Notes under the pieces: generated by a model
What the model saw: only the letters and a program-made list of their open reading frames with translations
The model's database searches: none
What the model was told of the DNA's origin: nothing
Source of the DNA: Amycolatopsis acidicola
GTDB taxonomy: Bacteria; Actinomycetota; Actinomycetes; Mycobacteriales; Pseudonocardiaceae
DNA length: 64,000 bases
Direction of reading: 5' to 3'
Assembly: GCF_007713735.2 (NCBI RefSeq)
Contig: NZ_VMNW02000040.1
Location: forward strand, 1 to 64,000
Part shown: in pieces, positions 34,541-42,847 of the stretch
Layout of the letters: every line of letters starts with the position of its first letter
How positions within the stretch are numbered: the stretch's first letter is position 1
Made by a program: the position numbers and the translations under genes

Positions 34541-35878
34541 CTAAGCCGCGGGCACCCGCTCGGGCTCAACCACCCTGGCGTCGAACGCACGGCGCCGGAC
34601 CTGTACCGGGACCTCTTCACCGCGGGCCTGCGCGGCGAACAGTTCGGTCCTCGTGCGGCGCCACCACACCAGCATCCGGAACGTGCCCAGCGCCAGCAAC
34701 GCCACCACACTGAGCAAAGCGAGCCGGAAGCTCCCGCCCGTCCACTGCAGCAGCACACCGATCAGCAGCGCCGTGATCGTGGTGGCGACGAACCCGCCGA
34801 CGTTGACCACACCGGTAGCCGTGCCGACACGGCGCAGCGGGTTGTAGTCGCGGGCGAGCGCGAAGCCGATCATCGAGGCCGGGCCGCCGAGCGACAGGAA
34901 CGCGAAGCTGGGCACCAGCACCGCGACCGGGATCGTGCCCGGCCAGCTCAGCAGCACCGCCCACACGAGCGCCGCGCCGGTGAGATAACCGATCACGAGC
35001 GGCATCCGCAGCCCGGGCCGCGCCGCGATCAGGCTGCCCACGACGGGGCCGCCGATCATCGAGCCGAACACGAACACGGTCAGCAGCGCGCTCGCCGTCG
35101 CCGCGGCCATGCCCTCCCCCTGCACGAGGAAAGGCACGCCCCACAACAGGGTCAGCACGTTCGGCGCGAACATCGTGGAGAAGTGCACCCAGAAACCCAG
35201 CCGCGTGCCGGGCACCCGCCAGGCCGTGGCTATCTGGCCCAGCAGCGCGCGCTTGTCGACCGGGGCGGCCTTGGCCGTGTGCCCGGCCGGGGTGTCGCGC
35301 ACGCGGGCGGCGACGAACGCGGCGTAGAGCGCGGTGATCAGGCCGACCACGAGGAAGGTCGGCGTCCAGCCCGGCCCGGCGAGCAGCAGGGTGAGCGGGA
35401 CGGTGGCGGCGAGGTTGCCGACGTAGCCGAGCGCGGTGGTGAACGACGTGACCACCGCGTACTGCCTGCCGGGGAAGTGCGCGGCGATCAGGCGCAGCAC
35501 GCTGACGAACGTGAGCGCGTCACCGAAGCCGAGCACGCCGCGCGCGAGCAGGCCGAGCGCGTAGGAATGCGCTACCGCGAGCAGGATCTGGCCCAGGCCG
35601 AGGAAGAGCAGCGCGATGACGAGGATCTTGCGCGGACCGTAGCGGTCCACGAGCACCCCCGTCGGGATCTGCATGGCGGCGTAGACGCCGACCTGCAGGA
35701 CGGTGAAGGTGCCGAGAGCGGCGGCGCCGACGGAGAAGCGGTCGGCGGCTTCCAGGCCGGCGACCCCGAAGGACGCCCGGTGGAAGACTGCGAGGAGGTA
35801 GACGACTGCTGCGGTGAACCAGATGAGCCACGACCGGCGGCTGGCTTTGCCGGTCACGGGTGCCTGCTCGGGCGGCAC
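34541..35878 (-). CDS. MFS transporter
   Basis: Twelve-helix major facilitator of 445 residues. The loop 2-3 motif is DRYGPRKIL, and the pattern GVAGLEAADRFSVGAAALGT to QIPTGVLVDR is that of nitrate/phthalate- or hexuronate-like MFS carriers. Substrate unknown. GTG at 35878 has a strong AAGGAGG nine bases upstream, which is also part of an inverted repeat (35880-35893). Nine bases separate it from truB, so read-through into truB is likely. Confidence 0.9.
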   Translation of the reverse strand: MPPEQAPVTGKASRRSWLIWFTAAVVYLLAVFHRASFGVAGLEAADRFSVGAAALGTFTVLQVGVYAAMQIPTGVLVDRYGPRKILVIALLFLGLGQILLAVAHSYALGLLARGVLGFGDALTFVSVLRLIAAHFPGRQYAVVTSFTTALGYVGNLAATVPLTLLLAGPGWTPTFLVVGLITALYAAFVAARVRDTPAGHTAKAAPVDKRALLGQIATAWRVPGTRLGFWVHFSTMFAPNVLTLLWGVPFLVQGEGMAAATASALLTVFVFGSMIGGPVVGSLIAARPGLRMPLVIGYLTGAALVWAVLLSWPGTIPVAVLVPSFAFLSLGGPASMIGFALARDYNPLRRVGTATGVVNVGGFVATTITALLIGVLLQWTGGSFRLALLSVVALLALGTFRMLVWWRRTRTELFAAQARGEEVPVQVRRRAFDARVVEPERVPAA

Positions 35879-35940
35879 GAAGGAGTCCTCCTTGTGGAGT
35901 CGGCGGAATGCGGGCGGGGTCCCGCATAAGGTGTATCGAC

Positions 35941-35954
35941 TTCACATCGGTGAA
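35941..35954. promoter_or_regulatory. Short palindrome upstream of the MFS gene
   Basis: TTCAC-ATCG-GTGAA, perfect five-base arms, about 65 bases before the MFS start and within the 113-base gap to dinF. It could be the operator for this transporter gene. Only the symmetry and position support it. Confidence 0.35.
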
Positions 35955-35991
35955 ACTTACCCGTGATACCGGTGTTTTCGGACACATCGTT

Positions 35992-37308
35992 TCATCCGCG
36001 CACCGCGCCTGTGACGGCCCAGTGGCCGGACCGCCACCGGAAGACGACGGCCGCCAGGCGCAGCACCATGAACAGCGACAGTCCCGTCCAGATCCCGGTC
36101 AGCCCCCAGCCGAGCGCGAGCGAAACCCAGATCAGCGGCAGGAACCCGATCGCCGCGCTGGCCAGCGTGGCGGTGCGGAGGAAGGCCGCGTCACCGGCGC
36201 CGAGCAGCACCCCGTCGAGGGCGAACACGACCCCGGCGATCGGTTGCAGCACAACGAAGAACCACCACGCGTGCGGTACTTCGGCGAGCACCGCCGGATC
36301 CGAGGTGAACGCGTGCGGAAGTACCTGTGACAGCGCGGCGAACAGCGCGCACAGCGCGCAGCCGAAGATCAGGCCGTACGCGGTGATCTGCCCGGCCACG
36401 CCCTGCGCGCGGGACCGCGACTCCGCCCCGAGCGCCGCCCCGATGAGCGACTGCGCCGCGATCGCGACCGAATCGAGGACGAGGGAGAGGAAAGTCCACA
36501 GCTGCAACACGATCTGGTGCGCGCCGACCGCGGCGGTGGACGTGCGCGCCGCGACGGCCGCCGCGGAGATGAAGCAGGCCTGGAACGCGAGGCTGCGCAG
36601 CACGAGGTCACGGCCGAGGGTCAGCTGCGCGCGCATGACCGAGAGGCGCGGCCGCAGCGGCGCCTTCTCCGCCACCAGCGCACGCAGGAACAGCCCGGCG
36701 GAGATGACCTGCGCGACGACGTTCGCCACCGCCGAGCCTGCCAGCCCCCAGCCCGCGGCATACACCAGGACCGGGCACAGGACGGCGGAAATCCCGTTGC
36801 CCAGCAAGACATAGCGCAGCGGGCGGACCGCGTCCTGCACGCCGCGCATCCAGCCGTTGCCCGCCATCGTGACGAGGATCAGCGGCGCCCCGAAGAGCGC
36901 GATGCGCAACCAGGACACGGCGGCGCCGGCGATCTCGTCACTGCCCGAGAGCGCCCGCGCGATCGGGTGGGCGAGCAACTGCCCGGCGACCACGAGCACG
37001 AGGCCGACCGCCAGCGCCAGCCAGGTGGCCTGCACGCCCTCGCTGACCGCCTCCTCGCGGCGGCCGGCTCCGTGCAGCCGGGCCGTGCGCGAGGTGGTGC
37101 CGTAGGAGAGGAACGTGAGCTGGGTGGAGATCTGCGACAGGACGACGCCACCGAGCGCGAGCCCGGCCAGCGGCAGCGCGCCGAGGTGGCCGACCACCGC
37201 GGTGTCCACCAGCACATACAGCGGCTCGGCCGCCAGCACCCCCAAGGCGGGTACCGCCAGCCCGAACACCTTCCTGGCGGGCACCCGCTCCCCCGTCACA
37301 TCGACCAC
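35992..37308 (-). CDS. dinF: MATE-family exporter (DinF-like)
   Basis: Multidrug/toxin antiporter with 12 helices, 438 residues. Conserved features: PLYVLVDTAVVGHLG early, the mid-protein GNGWMRGVQDAVRPL and the matching second-half repeat. GTG at 37308 or at 37299 fits the start of the family; the longer upstream reading is Pro/Arg-rich and unlikely. A dinF homologue follows this gene set in mycobacteria too. Confidence 0.92.
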   Translation of the reverse strand: MVDVTGERVPARKVFGLAVPALGVLAAEPLYVLVDTAVVGHLGALPLAGLALGGVVLSQISTQLTFLSYGTTSRTARLHGAGRREEAVSEGVQATWLALAVGLVLVVAGQLLAHPIARALSGSDEIAGAAVSWLRIALFGAPLILVTMAGNGWMRGVQDAVRPLRYVLLGNGISAVLCPVLVYAAGWGLAGSAVANVVAQVISAGLFLRALVAEKAPLRPRLSVMRAQLTLGRDLVLRSLAFQACFISAAAVAARTSTAAVGAHQIVLQLWTFLSLVLDSVAIAAQSLIGAALGAESRSRAQGVAGQITAYGLIFGCALCALFAALSQVLPHAFTSDPAVLAEVPHAWWFFVVLQPIAGVVFALDGVLLGAGDAAFLRTATLASAAIGFLPLIWVSLALGWGLTGIWTGLSLFMVLRLAAVVFRWRSGHWAVTGAVRG

Positions 37309-37459
37309 CCGCCCAGCGTAGCGAGCAGGTGCGACAGTTCGGGCGGGCGCGGGCGGCTGATCCTCTCGCTGGGGTCCATCCACAGTGGACGCGGTGGGGC
37401 AGCGCCGCATCCGGCCGCATCACCTCGAGCGGGAAGTTCACGAGCGGAGGTCACACGCC

Positions 37460-37507
37460 GTGACTGAGGAAGACGACAGTCCCCTCAGCGAGGGCACCGC
37501 AGCGTGA
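37460..37507 (+). CDS. Possible 15-residue acidic peptide
   Basis: GTG-initiated reading frame encoding MTEEDDSPLSEGTAA, with GGAGG at about 11 bases upstream, in the 232-base dinF/TRM11 gap. Its stop codon lies 33 bases before the methyltransferase ATG at 37541. It may be a leader peptide or a chance frame. Apart from a TCCACAGTGGA palindrome at 37379-37389 I see nothing else in this gap. Confidence 0.2.
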   Translation: MTEEDDSPLSEGTAA

Positions 37508-37540
37508 GGCGTTCGCGTCGTGGTCGCTAGGCTTCTTTCG

Positions 37541-38572
37541 ATGTTCGACTACGGGATCCTCCTCTATCCGGCCGCGAACCGGGTCTACGCCGACTCCTCG
37601 CCGGCCCTGTTGCGCGCCGAGCTGGCGGTGTTCGGCGAAGCGCTGAGCACCCCGCCGGCCGAGATCGGCGAGCGGAGGATCGGCGGGATCGACTACGTCA
37701 CTTTCTCCACGGAGCAGCGACTGTCCGAAGAGGACGTCTCACTGCTGTCGAACCTCTCCTCCCGCTACGCGCTGTTCGAGCTCGAAGGCGGGCTGCTGCG
37801 CCCGGTCGAGGTCACGCCGCTGGACAAGTTCGACTCGGACCTGCTCACCATCCAGAAGTACGCCGGCAAGACGAACGAGCTGTTCACCAAGCTGCTGCTC
37901 AACGTCACACTCCTGTCCACTTCGGACCCGACGGCCTTCCTGCACCGCCCGCTGCACGTGCTGGACCCGTTGTGCGGCAGGGGAACCACGCTGAACCAGG
38001 CGATGACCTACGGCCTCGACGCCACCGGCATCGACGTCGACAAACGTGATTTCGAGGCGTACGAGCAGTTCATCAAGACCTGGCTGCGCGCCAAGCGCAT
38101 CAAGCACACCGCCGACTCCGGGCAGCTGCGCCGCGACAAGGTCAAGCTCGGCCAGCGCCTCGAGCTGGAGTTCGGGCTGTCCAAGGAGGCCTACAAGGCG
38201 GGCGACGCGCGGCGGATCACGTACTACAACTGCGACACCGCCACGGGCACCCGGCTGGTCAAGTCGGGTTCGGTGGAGGTGGTCGTGACCGACGCGCCGT
38301 ACGGGGTGCAGCACGGCAGCCACCGGTCCGACGAACTCTCCCGCAGCCCGCGCGACCTGCTGCGCGACTCGGTGCCGGCCTGGGTGCGCACGCTGCGCGC
38401 GGGCGGCGCGTTCGGCATCTCGTGGAACACGCACGTGATCAAGCGCGACGAGCTGGCCGGCATCCTCACCGGCGCCGGGCTCGAGGTCCGCGAGGACGGC
38501 CCGTTCGGCGGGTTCGAGCACCGCGTGGACCAGGCGATCCTGCGCGACCTGATGGTGGCCCGCAAACCCTGA
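37541..38572 (+). CDS. TRM11-like RNA methyltransferase
   Basis: SAM-dependent methyltransferase of 343 residues. An N-terminal region of about 110 residues precedes motif I VLDPLCGRGTTLNQA (about 143-157) and the amino-methylating motif IV TDAPYGVQHG near 253. The DxPYG form and spacing match the TRM11/THUMP-type N2-guanine methyltransferases, so tRNA or rRNA guanine is the likely target. ATG at 37541 is chosen because MFDYGILLYPAANRVY is the conserved beginning. Confidence 0.88.
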   Translation: MFDYGILLYPAANRVYADSSPALLRAELAVFGEALSTPPAEIGERRIGGIDYVTFSTEQRLSEEDVSLLSNLSSRYALFELEGGLLRPVEVTPLDKFDSDLLTIQKYAGKTNELFTKLLLNVTLLSTSDPTAFLHRPLHVLDPLCGRGTTLNQAMTYGLDATGIDVDKRDFEAYEQFIKTWLRAKRIKHTADSGQLRRDKVKLGQRLELEFGLSKEAYKAGDARRITYYNCDTATGTRLVKSGSVEVVVTDAPYGVQHGSHRSDELSRSPRDLLRDSVPAWVRTLRAGGAFGISWNTHVIKRDELAGILTGAGLEVREDGPFGGFEHRVDQAILRDLMVARKP

Positions 38573-38656
38573 CAAGCCGCTGACCTTGGCGGCGATGAGT
38601 TCCGCGCCCCGCACCGGTAGGTACCCGCGCAAGCTGGACTACCCCGGGAGGATCTC

Positions 38657-40057
38657 GTGGACCACAGACAACGCTGGGTGCTGGCGCTGACGTCGCTCGC
38701 GTCGCTGATGGTGATGCTGGACATGCTGGTCGTCACCACCGCGCTCAACGCGATCAGGCTCGACCTGCACGCCGGTCTCGCCGAGCTGGAGTGGACGGTC
38801 AACGCGTACACGCTGAGCTTCGCCGTGCTGCTCATGACGGCCGCCGCGCTCGGCGACCGGTTCGGCAGGCGGCGGTTGTTCGTCATCGGGCTCGCCGTGT
38901 TCACCGTCGCGTCGGCGGGATGCGCCGTCGCGCCGGGCGCCGGGCTGCTCATCACCGGCCGCGCGATCCAGGGCGCGGCGTCGGCGATGGTGATGCCGCT
39001 GGCGTTCTCACTGCTTTCGGCCGCGTTCCCGCCCGCGCAGCGCGGCAAGGCGCTGGGCCTGTTCAGCGGGGTCAGCGGGCTGGCGACGCTCGGCGGCCCG
39101 CTGGTGGGCGGCGCGATCGTGCAAGGACTCGCGTGGCAGTGGATCTTCTGGCTCAACGTGCCGATCGGCCTGCTGCTGATCCCGCTCGCGCGCACCAGGA
39201 TCCCGGAAAGCCGGGGCGCCGCGGCACGCCTCGACTTCGGCGGGCTGCTGCTGGCCGGCGTCGGCGCGCTGGGCATCGTGTGGGCGCTGGTGCACGCGAA
39301 CACCGACGGCTGGGGCACGCCGGGAGTACTCGTCCCGCTGATCGCCGGCGCGGTGTGCGTGGCCGGGTTCGTGGAGTGGGAGCGGCGGGTGCCCGAGCCG
39401 ATGCTGCCGATGAGGCTGTTCACCTCGCGGGCGTTCGCGGCCGGGAACTTCGCCGGTTTCCTGCTCTACGCCTCGATCTTCGGCTCGGCGTTCTTCTTCG
39501 CGCAGTTCTTCCAGGCCGGTCTGCGCTACAGCCCGCTGGAGGCCGGGCTGGCGCTCGTGCCGTGGACGGTGACGCTGTCGCTGGTGGCACCGATCGCGGG
39601 CGCGCGGATGAACCGGATCGGCGAACGGCGACTACTGGTGGCGGGGATGACGTTGCAGGCGGCCGGGTTCGGCTGGATCGCGCTGGTCGCGAGTACGACG
39701 ACGGCGTACGTGTCGCTGGTGCCGCCGATGGTGCTCGCCGGCGTCGGGGTGTCGATGGCGATGCCCGCCGCGCAGAACGCGGTGATCGGGGCGGTGCCGC
39801 CGCCGATGATCGGCAAGGCGTCCGGGACGTTCAACACGCTGCGGCAGCTCGGCGGGACGTTCGGCGTGGTGATCCTGTCCGCGGTGTTCACCTCGGCCGG
39901 CGGCTTCGGCTCGGCCACCGACTTCGGCCACGGGTTCGCCCGCGCGATCGCCGTCGGGGCCGGGTTGTCGCTCGCCGCCGCGATCGTGGGCTTGTGGATT
40001 CCGGTGCGTTCGGACCAGAGTGTGCCCGTGCGGCGCGCCACGGTGGAGGCCCGATGA
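38657..40057 (+). CDS. DHA2-type MFS drug exporter
   Basis: Fourteen-helix EmrB/QacA-like antiporter of 466 residues. The helix 1 pattern LDMLVVTTALNAIRLDL, the loop motif GDRFGRRRLFV, and the antiporter motif region GPLVGGAIVQGLAWQWIFWL with NVPIG are all present. GTG start with GGGAGG upstream. Its stop overlaps the ATG of the ECF sigma factor gene (ATGA), so exporter and sigma factor are made together. Confidence 0.92.
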   Translation: MDHRQRWVLALTSLASLMVMLDMLVVTTALNAIRLDLHAGLAELEWTVNAYTLSFAVLLMTAAALGDRFGRRRLFVIGLAVFTVASAGCAVAPGAGLLITGRAIQGAASAMVMPLAFSLLSAAFPPAQRGKALGLFSGVSGLATLGGPLVGGAIVQGLAWQWIFWLNVPIGLLLIPLARTRIPESRGAAARLDFGGLLLAGVGALGIVWALVHANTDGWGTPGVLVPLIAGAVCVAGFVEWERRVPEPMLPMRLFTSRAFAAGNFAGFLLYASIFGSAFFFAQFFQAGLRYSPLEAGLALVPWTVTLSLVAPIAGARMNRIGERRLLVAGMTLQAAGFGWIALVASTTTAYVSLVPPMVLAGVGVSMAMPAAQNAVIGAVPPPMIGKASGTFNTLRQLGGTFGVVILSAVFTSAGGFGSATDFGHGFARAIAVGAGLSLAAAIVGLWIPVRSDQSVPVRRATVEAR

Positions 40058-40977
40058 AGACAGACGACGAGTTCGCGCGGCTCGCCGATCCGTACCGGCG
40101 CGAGCTGCTGGCCTACTGCTACCGGATGCTCGGCTCGGTCCACGACGCCGAGGACCTGGTGCAGGAGACCTATTTGCGCGCCTGGCGGGCCCGCGCGGAC
40201 TACGACTCCAGCCGCGCTTCGCTGCGCACCTGGCTGTACCGGATCGCGACGAACGCCTGCCTGACGGCGCTCGACGGCCGGGACCGCCGTCCGCTGCCGT
40301 CAGGATTGGGCAACCCGAGCGACGACCCGGCCGGCCCGCTCGTGCGCCAGCCGGAAATCCCGTGGCTGCAACCCTTTCCGGTCGATCCGGCGGAGCTGGC
40401 CGAGTCCCGCGACACGATCCGGCTGGCGTTCGTCACCACCCTGCAGCGGCTGCCCGCGCGCCAGCGCGCCGTGTTGATCCTGCGCGACGTGCTGGCGTGG
40501 CGGGCGGCGGAAGTGGCCGCGCTGCTGGAAACCACGCCAGCCGGGGTGAACAGCGCGCTGCAACGCGCGCGGGCCGAGCTCGCCGATCGCGACACGGCGC
40601 CCGAGCCGCCTGACGCCGAACAGCGCGCCATGATCGACAAGTACGTCAAGGCGTTCGTGGACGCGGACCTCGACGGGCTGACCGCGCTGCTCCGGGACGA
40701 TGTCGTGCTGGAGATGCCGCCGTGGGCGAACTGGTTCCGCGGGGTGGAGTCGTTCCGCGGCTTCTTCCTGCCGAAGCTGCGGCCGGGCCGGTGGCGGATG
40801 GTCACGGTGACGGTGAACGGCGGGCCCGGCACCGCCGGCTACCTCCTCGGCGAGGACGGCGTGCACCACGCGCACAGCATCACGGCCTACACCGTGACGC
40901 CGGACGGGATCTCGTGGGTCGCGGCCTTCCAGGACCCGGCGCTGTTCGCGACGTTCGGGCTGCCGCCGACGAGGTAG
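40054..40977 (+). CDS. ECF sigma factor with SnoaL-like C-terminal domain (SigG/SigJ type)
   Basis: Sigma-70-family factor of 307 residues. Region 2 is YRMLGSVHDAEDLVQETYLR (about 23-45) and region 4 is LPARQRAVLILRDVLAW to TPAGVNSALQRARAEL (about 135-185). The last 110 residues form a SnoaL/NTF2-like domain (MIDKYVKAFVDADLDGLTAL, then MPPWANWFRG). In such factors the extra domain replaces an anti-sigma protein and controls activity, and none is encoded here. Coupled to the DHA2 exporter. Confidence 0.92.
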   Translation: MKTDDEFARLADPYRRELLAYCYRMLGSVHDAEDLVQETYLRAWRARADYDSSRASLRTWLYRIATNACLTALDGRDRRPLPSGLGNPSDDPAGPLVRQPEIPWLQPFPVDPAELAESRDTIRLAFVTTLQRLPARQRAVLILRDVLAWRAAEVAALLETTPAGVNSALQRARAELADRDTAPEPPDAEQRAMIDKYVKAFVDADLDGLTALLRDDVVLEMPPWANWFRGVESFRGFFLPKLRPGRWRMVTVTVNGGPGTAGYLLGEDGVHHAHSITAYTVTPDGISWVAAFQDPALFATFGLPPTR

Positions 40978-40989
40978 CCGGCCGGGAGT

Positions 40990-42303
40990 TCACCGGGGCA
41001 GTGCGGTGTTCGCCGTCTCGCGCAGGCCGAGCAGGCTGACCAGCCCGACGACGGCGACACCCATCACCCAGAACGCGGGCGAGGTGTGGCTGCCGGTCTT
41101 CTCCACCAGCAGCGTCGCCACGTACGGGGCGGTGCCGCCGGCCAGGATGGTGCCGAGGTTGAAGCCCAGCGCGACGCCGGTGTAGCGCACCTTGCCGGGG
41201 AACAGCTCGGTGAACATCGGGAACGCGGGCACCTGCAGCAGCGCGTTGAAGATCATGAACAGCAGGTACACCAGCCCCACCACGAAGATGCTCGACGCGG
41301 CGTCCATGACGGCCAGCACCGGGTACGCGATCACCAGGTACCCGGCAAGCCCGATGACCAGCACCCGGCGGCGGCCCCAGCGGTCGGACAGCAGCCCGGC
41401 CAGCGGCATCGTCAGGCACGCCAGCCCGATCACCGCCGCGGACAGCCAGTACACCTGGCCCGACGGGTAGTGCAGGGTCTTGATCAGGTACACGCTGACG
41501 TAGGTCAGTCCGATGTAGCCACTGCCGTTCGTCGCGACGGCGATGCCCATGACGCGCAGCACCGAAAGCGGGTTCGTGCGCAGCACCTGCAGCAGCGGCC
41601 ACCGCGTGCGCTCGCCGCTTTCCTTGGTGCGGACGAACTCCGGGGTGTCCTCCAGCTTCCGCCGGGCCCACAGGCACAGCACCGCCAGCGGCAGGCACAG
41701 CAGGAACGGGATCCGCCAGCCCCACGACGTCATCGCCGCCGAGGTCGACGCGCTGGACACGATGCCGACGACCGTTGCCGCGACGGCGAATCCGAACGTC
41801 GAACCGAACGGGGTGAAGGAACCGAAGAACCCGCGCCGCGCGGGCGGGGTCGACTCGGCGATGTAGGTGGCCGCGCCGCCGATCTCGCCGCCCGCGCAGA
41901 AACCGCCGAGCAGGCGGAAAACCACGAGCAGCAACGGCGCGAACACCCCCGCGCTCGCATACGTGGGCAGGAAACCGAGCAGGCCCGAGCACACGCCCAT
42001 GCCGAGCACGGTCGCGACGAGCGGGACGCGGCGGCCGTAGCGGTCGCCGAGCCAGCCGAAGAAGATGCCGCCCAGCGGCCGCACGAGGTAGCCGGAGGCG
42101 AAGACCGCCAGCGCCGAGAGCATCGAGGCCGTGCTGTTGCTGCTGGGGAAGAACAACGGGGCGATGGTGACGGCGAGGAAGCCGTACACGCTGAAGTCGT
42201 AGTACTCGACGAGCGTGCCGACCCCGCCCGCGAGCGCGGCGCGGCGGGTCAGTCTCGGCGAATAGGTCGTGGCGACATCGGTGGCGCCGGGGGCAAGGCT
42301 CAT
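40990..42303 (-). CDS. MHS-family metabolite:H+ symporter
   Basis: Twelve-helix transporter of 437 residues in the metabolite:H+ symporter group (ShiA, ProP, dicarboxylate carriers). The signature is VGTLVEYYDFSVYGFLA near the start, then RPLGGIFFGWLGDRYGRR and later LLSDRWGRRRVLV. ATG at 42303 is preceded by GAGGAG. It ends the minus-strand group that starts with the lyase gene at 44978, separated from the LeuD-like gene by 25 bases, so it probably imports that pathway's substrate. Confidence 0.92.
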   Translation of the reverse strand: MSLAPGATDVATTYSPRLTRRAALAGGVGTLVEYYDFSVYGFLAVTIAPLFFPSSNSTASMLSALAVFASGYLVRPLGGIFFGWLGDRYGRRVPLVATVLGMGVCSGLLGFLPTYASAGVFAPLLLVVFRLLGGFCAGGEIGGAATYIAESTPPARRGFFGSFTPFGSTFGFAVAATVVGIVSSASTSAAMTSWGWRIPFLLCLPLAVLCLWARRKLEDTPEFVRTKESGERTRWPLLQVLRTNPLSVLRVMGIAVATNGSGYIGLTYVSVYLIKTLHYPSGQVYWLSAAVIGLACLTMPLAGLLSDRWGRRRVLVIGLAGYLVIAYPVLAVMDAASSIFVVGLVYLLFMIFNALLQVPAFPMFTELFPGKVRYTGVALGFNLGTILAGGTAPYVATLLVEKTGSHTSPAFWVMGVAVVGLVSLLGLRETANTALPR

Positions 42304-42328
42304 CGCGAGCTCCTCGGTGGGGTGGTGG

Positions 42329-42847
42329 TCAGCGGGCGGGGGCGCGGTGTTCGGCGAGCAGCAACCGAAGGCTGCCACCGGCTTCGAGGATCTTGACGAC
42401 CCGGGGGCTGGGCGGGGTGCCGTCGAGCACGTCCCCGCCGGGCAGGTGGACGCGGGCGTGGCGCCAGTCGACTTCCAGCTCGTCCCAGCGCCGTACCCGG
42501 GAACCGATGCCGGGCACGGTGATCAGCGGCATCCCGTTGTAGGTCTCGCCGCGCCAGAAGCCGGGCGAGAACGACTCGGCCAGCACCGCGGAAACGCCGA
42601 GGTTCCGCAGCGCGACCATCGGCGGGTAGTGCGGGTGCCCGTAGCCGAAGTTCCGGCCGCCGACGATCACGTCCCCCGGCCGGACCCGCTCGGCGAAATC
42701 CGCTTCGTACGCGGTCATCGTGACCTTCCGCAGCACGTCCGCGTCGTAGTACTTGATGTTCTCCACGCCGATGATCAGGTCGACGTCGAAGTCGTCGCCG
42801 AAGATCCACGCGACGCGGCCGCGGAGCACGTCCGGCACCTCGCTCAT
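42329..42847 (-). CDS. Aconitase-family hydratase, small (swivel) subunit
   Basis: LeuD-like swivel-domain protein of 172 residues. The fold is clear: FGDDFDVDLIIGVENIKYYD early and VGGRNFGYGHPHYPPMVAL at 62-80. The family active-site motif is GxNFGCGSSREHAP, where the SSR segment holds the substrate carboxylate. Here the corresponding residues are YGHPHYPP, so the recognised substrate should differ from isopropylmalate. ATG overlaps the large-subunit stop codon by four bases. Not a leucine biosynthesis gene by context. Confidence 0.85.
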   Translation of the reverse strand: MSEVPDVLRGRVAWIFGDDFDVDLIIGVENIKYYDADVLRKVTMTAYEADFAERVRPGDVIVGGRNFGYGHPHYPPMVALRNLGVSAVLAESFSPGFWRGETYNGMPLITVPGIGSRVRRWDELEVDWRHARVHLPGGDVLDGTPPSPRVVKILEAGGSLRLLLAEHRAPAR

